Notes under the pieces: model-generated | The model's input: the letters and a program-made list of their open reading frames with translations, nothing else | Database searches by the model: none | What the model was told of the DNA's origin: nothing | Shown: positions 26,024 to 35,997 of the stretch, in pieces | Layout: every line of letters begins with the position of its first letter | Numbering within the stretch: position 1 is the stretch's first letter | Made by a program: the position numbers and the translations under genes | From: Micromonospora sp. WMMD1155 | Lineage (GTDB): Bacteria; Actinomycetota; Actinomycetes; Mycobacteriales; Micromonosporaceae | DNA length: 64,000 nucleotides | NCBI RefSeq assembly: GCF_029581275.1 | Contig: NZ_CP120742.1 | Location: forward strand, 5,766,501-5,830,500 | Direction: 5' to 3'

Positions 26024-29000
26024 ATGTCCGAGCCATCGTCCCTGTCGCGGCGTACCTTCCTCTCCGCCGGAGCCACGCTGCTCGCGTCGGTCGGAGCGGC
26101 CGCGGTCCTCCCGGACGCGGCCGTAGCCGCCGCCCCGGCGGCGCCGCCTGCCACCCCGCAGCCGACCGACCTCGCCCGCTACCGGCCGGTCGCGGTCTCC
26201 TCGACCGACTACGCGCCGACGCCCGCGACCTTCGCCGTGGACGGTCTGCCGCAGGTCGGCGTCCGGGGGAGTGGCTGGCGGGCGGCGGGCAACGCCGATC
26301 CACAGTGGATCTCGGTGGACCTGCAGGCGCTCTGCCGGGTCGAGGCCGTCACCCTGGTCTTCGAGGCGACGCTCGCCGACGGGCCGTTCGACGGCAACTA
26401 CACCGAGACCGACGGCGACGAGATCCTCTCCAGCGCCGCCACGGCGTACCGGATCGAGGTCTCCACCGACGGCCGCACCTGGCGGTCGATCTACGAGACG
26501 ACCGAGGGCCAGGGCGGCGTGCAGGCCATCAAGCTGCCCGAGCCGGTCGACGCCCGCTGGATCCGCATGACCGCCACGAAGCGTTCGAACAGCAACCCGG
26601 TGGGCCTCAACGGCTTCCAGGTGTACGGCGTGCCCCTGGCGCCTCGGCCGACGGCCGAGGGCTGGACGAGCTGGGAGGGCGGCAACACCGGTCCGGCCCC
26701 CGCGCTCACCGTCGCCGCCGACGGCACGGTGCCGCTGGAGTCGGGCTGGTCGTTGACGATGGACGACTTCGCGGGCACCGCCGACGGCGCCGAACTCTCC
26801 CGGGCCGGTGTCGACGTCCGGTCCTGGCTGCCGGCGACGGTGCCCGGCACCGTGCTGGGCACGCTGGTCGAGCAGGGCCACCTGCCCGACCCGGTGTCCG
26901 GCTTCAACAACATGCGCATCCCCGAGGCGTTGTCCCGGCACACCTGGTGGTACCGGCGCTCCCTGCGGTTGCCGCGCGAGCTGGACACCTCGGCCGGTCG
27001 GCGGATCTGGCTGGAGTTCGACGGCATCAACCACGAGGCGACCGCCTGGGTCAACGGTGTGCAGGTCGGCAGCGTCAAGCACCCCTTCGCGCGGGCTGCC
27101 TTCGACATCACCGACGCCCTCGCCGGTCACCGGGGCGAGCACGTACTCGCCGTGCGGGTAACCCCGATGCCGCACCAGGGCACCCCCGGCGACAAGGGCC
27201 CCGACGGGCGTACCTTCCTCCAGTCGGCGCACCACTACCTCGACGCGCCGACCTACCTGGCGGTGTCCGGCTGGGACTGGATGCCCGCCGTCCGCGACCG
27301 GGTCACCGGCCTCTGGGACCACGTCCGGCTGCGCAGCACCGGCCCCGTGGTCGTCGGCGACCCGCACGTGCAGACCACGCTGCCGGACCTGCCCCGAACC
27401 GACACCGCCGAGGTCACCATCCGGGTGCCGGTCCGCAACGCGACGGCCACCGCCACCACGGTCACCGTCCGCGCCGAGTTCGACAAGGTACGCGTCGAGT
27501 CCACCGCCACCGTCCCCGCCGGCGGGAGCACCACCGTCACCTTCGCGCCGGAGCGCTTCCCCGCGTTGCGCCTGCGCAAACCCCGGCTCTGGTGGCCCAA
27601 CGGCTACGGCGACCCCCACCTGTACGACCTCACGCTCACCGCCACCGTCAAGCGCGCGGTCAGCGACCGGCGTGAGCTGCGCTTCGGCGTCCGGCAGTTC
27701 GCGTACGACTGGCACCAGCCGATCGTGATCTCGCCGCCCGGCAAGCCCGCCCTGGACTTCGTCGACGGGGCGGCGACGCAGACCGTCACGTTCGACCGGC
27801 AGCACGCCCGGCACGTCCGCATCCAGGCCGGTCAGCGCGCGACCGGCTGGGGCATCTCGATGTACGCGCTGTCGGTGGCCGACGGCACCGGCCCGGACCT
27901 CGCCCTGCGCCGCGACGCGACCGCCTCGTCGGCGGAGAACGACACCAACGTGGCCGCCAAGGCCGTCGACGGCGACGCGGCAACCCGCTGGGCCTCAAAG
28001 GCCGAGGACGACCAGTGGATCCAGGTCGACCTCGGCGCGGCTGTCGACTTCGACCGGGTCACCATCGTCTGGGAGCAGGCGTACGCGCTGGACTACCGCG
28101 TGCAGGTCTCCGCCGACGGGGACGCCTGGACCGACGTGACGTCGGTCAGCAACGACACCCCGCTGGGCAGCCGCGCCGAGCAGGTCGAGACGTTCGCCAG
28201 CCGGACCGCCCGGCACCTGCGCATCCAGACCGGTGCGCGGGTGACCTCGTGGGGGGTGTCCATGTGGACGCTCTCGGTGCGGCGGCAGGCCGAGCCGGAT
28301 GTGGACCTGGCCCTGGGCAAGGTCGCCAGCGCGTCGTCGTCGGACGGCGACTCCAACGGACCGGACCGGGCCGTCGACGGCAACCCCCGCACCCGGTGGT
28401 CGTCGACGTTCGAGGACGACCAGTGGATCCAGGTCGACCTGGGCGCACCGGTCACCTTCGACCAAGTCTCCATCGTCTGGGAGCAGGCGTACGCCCGCGA
28501 CTTCGTCATCCAGGTGTCGGACGACGGGCGGTCGTGGACCGACGTGAAGTCGGTCAGCAACAAGATCACCGAGCTGAAGATCACCGTCAACGGTGTGCCG
28601 GTGTTCGCCCGGGGCGGCAACTGGGGCTGGGACGAGCTGCTGCGCCGGGTGCTGCCCGACCGGCTGGCCGACACCGTCGAGATGCACCGCGACATGAACT
28701 TCACGATGATCCGCAACTGGCTCGGCAGCAGCAACCGCGAGGAGCTGTACCGGGCCTGCGACGAGCAGGGCATCCTGGTCTGGAACGACTTCTGGCAGGC
28801 CGGCGGGTTCCTGCCCAACCCGCCCGGCTACGTGGACATCGCCGCCGACACGATCCGGCGGTTCCGGCACCACCCCAGCATCGTGGTGTGGTGCGGCGCC
28901 AACGAGGGTGACCCGCCGCCGATCGTCGACGCCGGTCTCAAGCAGGCGGTCAGCACCGAGCACCCGGAGATCCTCTACATCCCCAACTCCGCCAGCGGCA

Positions 29001-30061
29001 TCGTCAGCGGGCGCGGGCCGTACCACTGGGTCGACCCGAGCACCTACACCGACGTGGCGATGTACGAGGCCGACTCCTTCGGCTTCCACACCGAGATCGG
29101 CATGCCGGTCGTGTCGGTGACGGAGAGCATGCGCAACCTCGTCGGCGACGCGAAGGAGTGGCCGATCAGCGAGGTGTGGAACTACCACGACTGGTCGACG
29201 ATCGGTAACCAGCGCGTCGGGACGTACCAGGCGGCCATCGACGCGCGGCTCGGGGAGTCCGGCTCGCTCGACGAGTTCGCCACCCGGGCGCAGTTCGTCA
29301 ACTACGAGAGCCACCGCGCCATGTTCGAGGCGTGGAACGCCAACCTGTGGCAGGACGCCACCGGCCTGCTGCTGTGGATGTCGCACCCGGCGTGGCACAG
29401 CACGGTCTGGCAGACCTACGACTACGACCTCGACGTGAACGGCGCCTACTACGGCGCCCGCAAGGGTTGCGAGCCGCTGCACGTGCAGGCCGACCCGGGC
29501 ACCTGGCAGGTCCGGGTGGTCAACCACACCGCGGCGGCGCTCACCGGCGTGACGGTCACCGCCCGGCGGTACGACCTGTTCGGTCGGCAGGTGGGGACGC
29601 CGCAGCGGCAGCGGGTGGACGTGGCTCGTTCGGCGACGGCGGCGGTCTTCCCGCTCGCCGCGCCGGACGGAGGCGGGCTGCACCTGGTCCGCCTGGAGTT
29701 GCGCGACGGCCGTGACCGGCTGCTCACCGAGAACACCTACTGGCGCTACGACAAGGCCGAGCAGATGCGGGCGCTCAACGACCTGCCGAGCACCCGCCTG
29801 TCCACCTCGTCGGGCACCGTCCGTGTGGTGGACGGCCGCAACACGGTCACCACGACGGTTCGCAACCAGGGTCGTACGGTCGCCGCGTTGGTGCGGCTCG
29901 CCGTGCGTGACGAGCAGGGTGCGAGGGTTCTGCCGGCCCGCTACGACGACAACTACTTCTGGCTCCTGCCGGGGGAGACCCGCGAGGTGCGGGTGTCGTG
30001 GCCCGCGCGGCCCGGCCTGGCTCGTCGGGCCCGGGTGACGGCGCAGGCGTACAACTCCTAG
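26024..30061 (+). CDS. secreted GH2 glycoside hydrolase (exo-beta-glucosaminidase/mannosidase-like) with discoidin modules
   Basis: A 1345-residue exported enzyme. Tat signal SRRTFLSAGATLLASVGAAA (about 5-30); an N-terminal F5/8 type C (discoidin) domain (about 45-205); GH2 sugar-binding domain (about 240-430) and Ig-like domain; two further discoidin-like repeats inserted at about 570-855; then the TIM barrel from VFARGGNWGWDELL. The likely acid/base is Glu in VVWCGANEG, and the nucleophile is probably Glu in FHTEIGMPVV. The C-terminus has a further Ig-like domain. The layout fits exo-beta-D-glucosaminidases (CsxA group) or beta-mannosidases; substrate is not certain, but chitosan or mannan oligomers are candidates. 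Two LacI-type operators precede it. Confidence 0.87.
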   Translation: MSEPSSLSRRTFLSAGATLLASVGAAAVLPDAAVAAAPAAPPATPQPTDLARYRPVAVSSTDYAPTPATFAVDGLPQVGVRGSGWRAAGNADPQWISVDLQALCRVEAVTLVFEATLADGPFDGNYTETDGDEILSSAATAYRIEVSTDGRTWRSIYETTEGQGGVQAIKLPEPVDARWIRMTATKRSNSNPVGLNGFQVYGVPLAPRPTAEGWTSWEGGNTGPAPALTVAADGTVPLESGWSLTMDDFAGTADGAELSRAGVDVRSWLPATVPGTVLGTLVEQGHLPDPVSGFNNMRIPEALSRHTWWYRRSLRLPRELDTSAGRRIWLEFDGINHEATAWVNGVQVGSVKHPFARAAFDITDALAGHRGEHVLAVRVTPMPHQGTPGDKGPDGRTFLQSAHHYLDAPTYLAVSGWDWMPAVRDRVTGLWDHVRLRSTGPVVVGDPHVQTTLPDLPRTDTAEVTIRVPVRNATATATTVTVRAEFDKVRVESTATVPAGGSTTVTFAPERFPALRLRKPRLWWPNGYGDPHLYDLTLTATVKRAVSDRRELRFGVRQFAYDWHQPIVISPPGKPALDFVDGAATQTVTFDRQHARHVRIQAGQRATGWGISMYALSVADGTGPDLALRRDATASSAENDTNVAAKAVDGDAATRWASKAEDDQWIQVDLGAAVDFDRVTIVWEQAYALDYRVQVSADGDAWTDVTSVSNDTPLGSRAEQVETFASRTARHLRIQTGARVTSWGVSMWTLSVRRQAEPDVDLALGKVASASSSDGDSNGPDRAVDGNPRTRWSSTFEDDQWIQVDLGAPVTFDQVSIVWEQAYARDFVIQVSDDGRSWTDVKSVSNKITELKITVNGVPVFARGGNWGWDELLRRVLPDRLADTVEMHRDMNFTMIRNWLGSSNREELYRACDEQGILVWNDFWQAGGFLPNPPGYVDIAADTIRRFRHHPSIVVWCGANEGDPPPIVDAGLKQAVSTEHPEILYIPNSASGIVSGRGPYHWVDPSTYTDVAMYEADSFGFHTEIGMPVVSVTESMRNLVGDAKEWPISEVWNYHDWSTIGNQRVGTYQAAIDARLGESGSLDEFATRAQFVNYESHRAMFEAWNANLWQDATGLLLWMSHPAWHSTVWQTYDYDLDVNGAYYGARKGCEPLHVQADPGTWQVRVVNHTAAALTGVTVTARRYDLFGRQVGTPQRQRVDVARSATAAVFPLAAPDGGGLHLVRLELRDGRDRLLTENTYWRYDKAEQMRALNDLPSTRLSTSSGTVRVVDGRNTVTTTVRNQGRTVAALVRLAVRDEQGARVLPARYDDNYFWLLPGETREVRVSWPARPGLARRARVTAQAYNS
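28004..28560 (+). repeat. internal duplication encoding two discoidin-like modules
   Basis: Two segments of the GH2 gene, beginning at codon 661 (nt 28004) and codon 797 (nt 28412), encode nearly the same run: EDDQWIQVDLGA, then V-x-FD-x-V-x-IVWEQAYA, QVS-x-DG, WTDV and SVSN. The repeat period is 136 codons. DNA identity is also high (for example GAGGACGACCAGTGGATCC in both), so the duplication is fairly recent or kept by gene conversion. Confidence 0.85.
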
Positions 30062-30065
30062 GAGT

Positions 30066-30107
30066 ACGCGGTGGGAGGCGCGCGGTCCCGGCCGCCTCCC
30101 ACCGCGT
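30066..30107. terminator. hairpin terminator after the GH2 gene
   Basis: A perfect 15-bp stem (30066-30080 with 30093-30107; core GTGGGAGGCG/CGCCTCCCAC) and a 12-base loop lies directly after the GH2 stop codon. It separates the glycosidase transcript from the MFS gene 80 bp downstream. Confidence 0.8.
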
Positions 30108-30186
30108 CGCGCCTGTCCCACCACCTGATGAGGGCGTTTAGGTCGGTTGGCGCACCTCGGTCCGGGACCGAGACCATGCTGTACCT

Positions 30187-31374
30187 GTGACACGGTCCGG
30201 TTCCCCGTCCGGCGCGGCACGGGTCTCGTTCGCGTTCTGGATCACGCTCGTGGGCACCACCGTGCCGACCCCGCTCTACCCGCTCTACGAGATGGAGTTC
30301 GGGTTCTCGTCGTTGACCGTGACCGTCGTCTACGCGTTGTACGCGTTGGGCGTGGTCATCGGGCTGCTGGTCTTCGGTCGGCTCTCCGACCAGATCGGCC
30401 GTCGTCCGGTCATCCTCATCGCGCTGGTCCTGTCGGTCGCCGCCGACGCGGTCTTCCTGTTCGCCGTGGACCTGGCGATGATCATCGTGGGTCGGATCAT
30501 CGCCGGTCTCTCCGCGGCGCTGATCATCGGCGCGGCGACGGCGGCGCTGGCGGAGTTGATCAGCCGTCGGCATCCGAAACGGGCCGCCACCGTGTCGATC
30601 TTCGCGAACCTGGGTGGTCTCGCCACCGGCACGCTGCTGTCCGGGATCGTGTCCGACGTGGCCCCGGACCCGCTCCGGCTGCCCTGGGCGATCGTGCTGG
30701 TCCTGGCGGTCATCGCGATCATCGTGATGCGCGGTGTGCCGGAGACGGTGCGGGAGCGTTCACCGGTGACCCTGCGGGTGCAACGGTTGTCGGTGCCGCC
30801 GGCCATCCGGGGCGACTTCGTCCGTTCGGCGATCACCGCCGGGGCGGGTTTCGCGGCTCTCGGAGTGCTGACGTCGGTGACCGGCCTGTTCCTCGGCATG
30901 GTCCTGCACGAGGGGTCGCACACCCTGGCCGCGCTCGTGGTCTTCGTGGCCTTCACCGGTGCCGCGTTCGGTCAGTTGCTGACCCGCGTCCTGTCCTCGC
31001 GCGCCGCTCTGGCCTACGCCTGCGTCGGTCTGGTCGTGGGGGCCGGCCTGCTCGCGTTCAGCATGTGGATGGCCCTGCTGGCGACGCTCTTCGTCAGCGC
31101 GGCGGTCGTCGGGGTCGCGTCCGGTGTGGCGGTCGGCGACGGCGTCGCGACGATCACGATGAAGACCGCGCCGCAGCACCGGGCCGAGGCGGTGTCGACC
31201 TTCTTCGCCATCCTGTTCGCGATGCTCGGCGTGCCCGCGGTCGGGGTCGGCCTGCTGATCCAGACGATCGGGTTGCGGCCCGCCGGCGAGATCTTCAGCG
31301 CGGTGGTGGCGGTGCTCGCGCTGGTCGTCCTGCTCAGCCTCGTGCGGGGCGGCCGGACCCGGACCGCGAGCTGA
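30187..31374 (+). CDS. MFS transporter (drug/metabolite efflux type)
   Basis: A 395-residue membrane protein with 12 predicted helices. The MFS loop 2-3 motif is present (GRLSDQIGRRPVIL), and loop 8-9 holds a weaker version. N-terminal TPLYPLYEMEFGFSS resembles the YcaD/efflux branch. GTG 30187 starts after a CTGTACCT segment without a strong ribosome site. It stands alone between a terminator and the ABC operon. The substrate is unknown. Confidence 0.85.
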   Translation: MTRSGSPSGAARVSFAFWITLVGTTVPTPLYPLYEMEFGFSSLTVTVVYALYALGVVIGLLVFGRLSDQIGRRPVILIALVLSVAADAVFLFAVDLAMIIVGRIIAGLSAALIIGAATAALAELISRRHPKRAATVSIFANLGGLATGTLLSGIVSDVAPDPLRLPWAIVLVLAVIAIIVMRGVPETVRERSPVTLRVQRLSVPPAIRGDFVRSAITAGAGFAALGVLTSVTGLFLGMVLHEGSHTLAALVVFVAFTGAAFGQLLTRVLSSRAALAYACVGLVVGAGLLAFSMWMALLATLFVSAAVVGVASGVAVGDGVATITMKTAPQHRAEAVSTFFAILFAMLGVPAVGVGLLIQTIGLRPAGEIFSAVVAVLALVVLLSLVRGGRTRTAS

Positions 31375-31443
31375 TCGCCGCCGGAGCGCGAAGGGGGTCG
31401 GCCGGGCTTCGGAAAGCCATTCAGGGAGGTCTTGCGGCGGTCA

Positions 31444-31451
31444 TCGTATAC
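31444..31451. promoter_or_regulatory. candidate FCD-GntR operator upstream of the peptide ABC operon
   Basis: TCGTATAC followed by AAC, in the 116-bp gap before the binding-protein gene. The same core TCGTATAC (then AC) occurs, read on the minus strand, upstream of the GntR gene at 39495-39502. GTATAC-centred sites are usual for FCD-type GntR repressors. No matching core was noticed in other intergenic regions of the window. Confidence 0.5.
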
Positions 31452-31490
31452 AACATACGCTCCCCGAATCGCCCATTCGAGGAGCTCTCC

Positions 31491-33155
31491 ATGACGAACC
31501 TCTTTGTCAGCGACACGAGCCGTTCTCTGCGGGCCGCGGTCGCGGCGGCCACCGTCGTCTGCGCGGTCGTCGCCTGCTCACCGGTGTCCGACAGCGGCGG
31601 CGGCGACCAGTCCGGCGGCGACCAGTCGGCCGGCCAGGACTCCTTCGGTACGCCGGCCGACCCGGCCGCCGTGAAGCAGGGCGGCAAGCTCGTCATCGCC
31701 CTGTCCGCCGAGCCCGACGCGTTGGACCCGACGCTGTCGAGAAGCCTCTACTCCCGCTACGTCTTCCAGGCGATGTGCCAGAAGCTCTACGACGTCGACG
31801 AGAAGGCGCAGGTCGTACCCCAACTCGCGACCGCGCTGCCCACCACGAGCGGCGACGGCCGGACGGTGACCATCCCGCTGCGCCCGGGCGTCCGCTTCGC
31901 GGACGGGACGCCGTTCGACTCCGCCGCGGTGAAGGCCACCCTGCAACGCCACCTCACCAACTCCCGATCGGCGCGCAAGAGCGAACTCGGTCCCATCGAC
32001 GGCGTCGACACCCCGGACGCGCAGACCGTCGTCCTGCGGTTGAAGCAACCGTTCGCGCCGCTGCTGGGCGCTCTCGCCGACCGGGCCGGCATGATCATGA
32101 GCGCCACGGCGCTGCAGAGCCTCGGCGACGACTTCGCCTCCGCACCGGTCTGCGTCGGTCCCTTCAAGTTCGCCAAGCGGGTGCCCCAGAACTCGATCGA
32201 CGTCGTGAGAGACCCGAACTACTACGACGCGAGCACGGTGCACCTCGACGCCATCTCGTGGCGCATCCTCACCGACGCGAGCATCCGCGCCGCCAACCTG
32301 CGCTCCGGCGACGTGCAGGTCGCCGACAGCGTGTCCACCCAGGACGTCGCCTCCCTGCGGCAGGACGCCGCGGTCTCCGTCCTGCAGTCGCAGTCCCTCG
32401 GGTACCAGGGGCTGACCATCAACGTCGGCAACGTCGACGGCGTCGGCACCGCGCCGAAGCCCATCAACCGGCCCCTCGCGCAGAACGCCAAGGTACGACA
32501 GGCGTTCGAGCACGCCATCGACCGCAAGGCGCTCGTCGACGCGGTCTTCAACGGCGTGCACACCGCCGCCTGCTCGCCGATCTCACCCGCGAGCCCGTTC
32601 TCCTCGCCGGAGGCACAGACCTGCCCGGCGCACGACCCCGCCAAGGCCAAGCAGTTGCTCACCGAGGCGGGTGTGCAGACGCCGTACCCGGTGACGATGC
32701 TCGCGTCCAACACCCCCGACACGCTGCGGCTCGCCCAGGCGCTGCAGTCCATGGTCAAGGACGGCGGGTTCGACCTGAAGATCAACCCGGTCGAGTACTC
32801 GTCGCTCCTCGACGAGCAGGACCGCGGCAACTTCGAGCTGTTGCAGCTCGGCTGGAGCGGGCGCATCGACCCGGACGCCAACATCACGAACTTCGTCGGC
32901 ACCGGGGCCAGCCAGAACGTCGCCGGTTACAGCAACCCGCAGCTCGACACACTGCTGACCCAGGCCCGCCAGGCCGGCGACGTCGAGGAGCGCAAGAAGC
33001 TGTACGGGCAGGCGGTCACCCTGCTGCAGCAGGACGACGCGCTCATCTACCTCTACCGGCAGCGGAACCTGACCGCCGTCAGCAAGCAGATCCAGGGCCT
33101 GCAGGTCTTCCCGGACGGTGTGCTCCGGGCGGGCTTCGCCGGCTTCGCCAAGTAG
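31491..33155 (+). CDS. oligopeptide/dipeptide ABC transporter substrate-binding lipoprotein
   Basis: A 554-residue family 5 binding protein (DppA/GsiB type). Lipobox VVAC at about residue 29 after a hydrophobic segment, then a Gly/Ser/Gln linker, then LVIALSAEPDALDPTLSRSL, VTIPLRPGVRFADGTPFDSA and a C-terminal DDALIYLYRQRNLTAV. ATG 31491 has GGAG upstream; the longer frame is antisense-like debris over the MFS gene. First of six genes (to 38782) that appear to be one operon. The product pairs with a gamma-glutamyltransferase, so gamma-glutamyl peptides such as glutathione are plausible ligands. Confidence 0.9.
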   Translation: MTNLFVSDTSRSLRAAVAAATVVCAVVACSPVSDSGGGDQSGGDQSAGQDSFGTPADPAAVKQGGKLVIALSAEPDALDPTLSRSLYSRYVFQAMCQKLYDVDEKAQVVPQLATALPTTSGDGRTVTIPLRPGVRFADGTPFDSAAVKATLQRHLTNSRSARKSELGPIDGVDTPDAQTVVLRLKQPFAPLLGALADRAGMIMSATALQSLGDDFASAPVCVGPFKFAKRVPQNSIDVVRDPNYYDASTVHLDAISWRILTDASIRAANLRSGDVQVADSVSTQDVASLRQDAAVSVLQSQSLGYQGLTINVGNVDGVGTAPKPINRPLAQNAKVRQAFEHAIDRKALVDAVFNGVHTAACSPISPASPFSSPEAQTCPAHDPAKAKQLLTEAGVQTPYPVTMLASNTPDTLRLAQALQSMVKDGGFDLKINPVEYSSLLDEQDRGNFELLQLGWSGRIDPDANITNFVGTGASQNVAGYSNPQLDTLLTQARQAGDVEERKKLYGQAVTLLQQDDALIYLYRQRNLTAVSKQIQGLQVFPDGVLRAGFAGFAK

Positions 33156-33161
33156 GTCACG

Positions 33162-34118
33162 GTGGCCCGATACCTGCTCACCCGTGCCTGGCAGTCGGCC
33201 CTGACCCTGCTGTTGTCGACGGTCGTGGTCTTCGTCGGCGTACGGGCGCTGCCCGGTGACCCGGCCCTCGCCCTCGCCGGCGAGGACCGGTCACCGGAGG
33301 CGTTGGAGGCGATCCGCCGGCACTACGGGCTGGACCAACCGCTGCCGGTCCAGTTCGCGCAGTACGTGGAGCGCATGGCGCAGGGCGACTTCGGGGTGTC
33401 CATCCGCACCGGCACGCCGGTCTCGTCGATGCTCACGACCGCCCTGCCGGTGACGGTCGAGCTGTCCGTCCTGGCGATCCTCATCGCCTCGGCGCTCGGG
33501 GTCGGCGCGGGCGTGCTCGCGGCGGTGCGTCGCGGACGGCCGGCGGAGTGGCTGGCCAACGGTCTGGCGCTGATCGGCCTGTCGGTGCCGCACTTCTGGC
33601 TGGGGCTGCTCGCGATCCTCTACCTGTCCGTGGCGACCGGGCTGTTCCCCGCCTCCGGCTTCGTGCCGATCCTGGAGGACCCCGTGGACAACCTGCACCA
33701 CATCGTGCTGCCGGCGGTGATCCTCGGGACCGGCCTCGCCGCCATCATCATGCGCCAGACCCGCTCGGCGATGCTGGACTCGCTCTCGTCGGACTACGTC
33801 CGCACCGCGAAGGCGAAGGGCCTGCGACCACGTGCCGTCATCACCCGGCACGCGCTGCGCAACAGCCTCATCGTGGTGGTGACCGTGGTGGGTCTCCAAC
33901 TCGGAGGACTGATCTCGGGCGCGGTGGTCACCGAACAGATCTTCGGGCTCCCGGGCTTCGGCAAGATGACCATCGACGCGGTGTTCCAACGGGACTACCC
34001 GGTGATCCAGGCCGTCGTCCTGCTCACCGCGACCGCCTACATCGTGATCAACTTCCTGGTGGACCTGCTCTACTCGGTCATCGACCCCCGCATCCGGGTG
34101 ACGGGAGATCCGGCATGA
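33162..34118 (+). CDS. ABC transporter permease, DppB/GsiC type
   Basis: A 318-residue permease with six membrane helices and the GsiC-type N-terminal segment (YLLTRAWQSALTLLLSTVVV, VRALPGDPA). The EAA loop is around LDSLSSDYVRTAKAKGLRPR. GTG 33162 lies 6 bp after the binding-protein stop. Its end overlaps the next permease gene by 4 bp (ATGA). Confidence 0.92.
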   Translation: MARYLLTRAWQSALTLLLSTVVVFVGVRALPGDPALALAGEDRSPEALEAIRRHYGLDQPLPVQFAQYVERMAQGDFGVSIRTGTPVSSMLTTALPVTVELSVLAILIASALGVGAGVLAAVRRGRPAEWLANGLALIGLSVPHFWLGLLAILYLSVATGLFPASGFVPILEDPVDNLHHIVLPAVILGTGLAAIIMRQTRSAMLDSLSSDYVRTAKAKGLRPRAVITRHALRNSLIVVVTVVGLQLGGLISGAVVTEQIFGLPGFGKMTIDAVFQRDYPVIQAVVLLTATAYIVINFLVDLLYSVIDPRIRVTGDPA

Positions 34119-34999
34119 CCGTCCTCACCGTACCGGTGGCGGAGACCACGGTCGGCGTCACCAGGCGTACGCGGGTGCTGCGTCGGCTGCGCCGCAACCC
34201 CCTCGCGGTGGTCAGTTTCGTCGTCCTCGCGCTCGCGGCGGTCATCGCGCTGCTCTCGCCGTGGATCGCGCCGTACTCCGTCGACCAGACCGACTTCGCC
34301 CGTACCCTCGCACCTCCTGGCACCGCCGGGCACGTGCTCGGCACCGACGACCTCGGCCGCGACGTGCTGTCCCGCATCATGCTCGGCGCCCGGGCGTCGT
34401 TGCAGGTGGGGCTCCTGGCGGTGGTCACCTCCCTGGTCATCGGGGTGCCACTCGGGCTGGCGGCGGGTTACTTCCGCGCCTGGGACGCGGTCATCTCGCG
34501 CTTCACCGACCTGCTGCTCGCCTTCCCGTTCCTGATCATGGCGGTGGGGTTGGCGGCCATCCGGGGAGCCAGCCTCGGCAACGCCGCGGTGGCCATCGGC
34601 ATCGCCCAGATCCCCGGGGTGATCCGGGTGGTCCGCTCGGACACGCTGCGCCTCAAGTCGTTGGACTTCGTCGCGGCGGCCGTGGTGGACGGGGCGAGTG
34701 ACCTGTGGGTGCTGGCCCGGCACATCCTGCCGAACGCGACGTCGGTGATCCTGGTGCAGGCCACCGTCGCCATCCCGGCCGCGATCCTCGGCGAGGCGGT
34801 GTTGTCCTTCCTCGGCCTCGGCATCCAGCCACCGGCGCCCAGCCTGGGCACCATGCTGGCGACCGCTCAGCAGTTCGCCGCCCGGGCACCGTGGGCGGCG
34901 GTCTTCCCCGGTGTGGCGATCATGGGCTTGGCGCTGGCGTTCAACGTCTTCGGTGACGCCCTGCGGGACGCCCTCGACCCGAAGGGAGAGCGCCGATGA
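34115..34999 (+). CDS. ABC transporter permease, DppC/GsiD type
   Basis: A 294-residue permease: short cytoplasmic N-terminus with RRLRRNPLAVVSFVVLALAA (OppC N-terminal segment), the GTDDLGRDVLSRIMLGARAS signature of the OppC family, and the EAA loop around LKSLDFVAAAVVDGASDLWV. It forms the membrane channel with the DppB-like subunit. Start ATG 34115 overlaps the previous stop, and its stop overlaps the ATPase start (both ATGA). Confidence 0.92.
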   Translation: MTVLTVPVAETTVGVTRRTRVLRRLRRNPLAVVSFVVLALAAVIALLSPWIAPYSVDQTDFARTLAPPGTAGHVLGTDDLGRDVLSRIMLGARASLQVGLLAVVTSLVIGVPLGLAAGYFRAWDAVISRFTDLLLAFPFLIMAVGLAAIRGASLGNAAVAIGIAQIPGVIRVVRSDTLRLKSLDFVAAAVVDGASDLWVLARHILPNATSVILVQATVAIPAAILGEAVLSFLGLGIQPPAPSLGTMLATAQQFAARAPWAAVFPGVAIMGLALAFNVFGDALRDALDPKGERR

Positions 35000-35997
35000 C
35001 CACGGTCACCGCGCCCGTGCTGGAGATCCGCGACCTCTCGGTGTCCTTCCCGACCGAGACCGGCACCGTCTCGGCGGTGGACGGCGTCAGCCTGGACCTC
35101 GCCCCCGGGGAGATCGTCGGGATGGTCGGTGAGTCGGGGTGCGGAAAGAGCGTCACCGCGATGAGCATCGCCGGTCTGCTGCCCGGCAGCGCCCGGATCA
35201 CCGGCTCCGTACGCCTCGACGGCACCGAGCTGGTCGGCGCCCGCGAGTCGGCGTTGCGCCGGGTACGCGGGCAGGAGATCGCCTACATCTTCCAGGAGCC
35301 GATGACGTCGTTGAACCCGGTGCTCACCGTGGGGCGGCAGATCGGGGAGGTGCTCCAGGTCCACGAGCGGATGTCCCGACGGGCCGCCCGGGCCCGCGCC
35401 GTCGAGCTGCTGACGCTCGTCGGCATCCCGTCCGCGGCCCTTCGGGTCGACACCTATCCGCACCAGCTCTCCGGTGGCATGCGGCAACGCGTGATGATCG
35501 CGATGGCGGTGGCCTGCGGCCCGAAGGTGCTGGTGGCCGACGAGCCGACCACCGCGCTGGACGTCACCGTCCAGGCCGGCATCCTGCAGGTGCTTCGCGA
35601 CCTGCGGGACCGGCTCGGCACCAGTGTCCTCATCATCACGCACGACCTGGGCGTGATCGCCGACATCGCGGACCGCGTCGTCGTCATGTACGCGGGGCGC
35701 GTCGTGGAGCGGGCACCCGTGGACGACCTGTTCGCACACCCCCGGCACCGGTACACCGCCGGGCTGCTGTCGGCGTCACCGCGGCCGGGGCGGCACGCCG
35801 GCACGCACCGGTTGACCGAGATCCCCGGCTTGGTGCCGGTGCTGTCGACGCAACCCGACGCGTGCACCTTCGCGGACCGCTGCCCGGCCGCCGACACCAC
35901 GTGCCGCGACGCCGCCCCGCCGCTTGCGGGCATCGGCGGCGGGGACCACCTCGCGGCCTGCTGGCACCCCTGCCCCACCCAGGAGGCGACCCGATGA
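34996..35997 (+). CDS. ABC transporter ATP-binding protein, DppD type
   Basis: A 333-residue ATPase with Walker A GESGCGKS (about 42-49), Q-loop [20 protein letters not shown], signature LSGGMRQR, Walker [13 protein letters not shown] and H-loop ITHD. The C-terminal oligopeptide-transporter extension ([17 protein letters not shown]) carries the cysteines of the family's 4Fe-4S-like cluster. It overlaps the genes on both sides by 4 bp. Confidence 0.93.
   Translation: MTTVTAPVLEIRDLSVSFPTETGTVSAVDGVSLDLAPGEIVGMVGESGCGKSVTAMSIAGLLPGSARITGSVRLDGTELVGARESALRRVRGQEIAYIFQEPMTSLNPVLTVGRQIGEVLQVHERMSRRAARARAVELLTLVGIPSAALRVDTYPHQLSGGMRQRVMIAMAVACGPKVLVADEPTTALDVTVQAGILQVLRDLRDRLGTSVLIITHDLGVIADIADRVVVMYAGRVVERAPVDDLFAHPRHRYTAGLLSASPRPGRHAGTHRLTEIPGLVPVLSTQPDACTFADRCPAADTTCRDAAPPLAGIGGGDHLAACWHPCPTQEATR

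Noticed and set aside
25643..27814. 723-codon minus-strand frame across the GH2 gene and its upstream region
   Set aside because: Antisense to the GH2 gene, low-complexity Gly/Arg/Val composition, no domain.
27995..30220. 741-codon minus-strand frame
   Set aside because: Antisense shadow of the GH2 C-terminal half with biased composition and no family motif.
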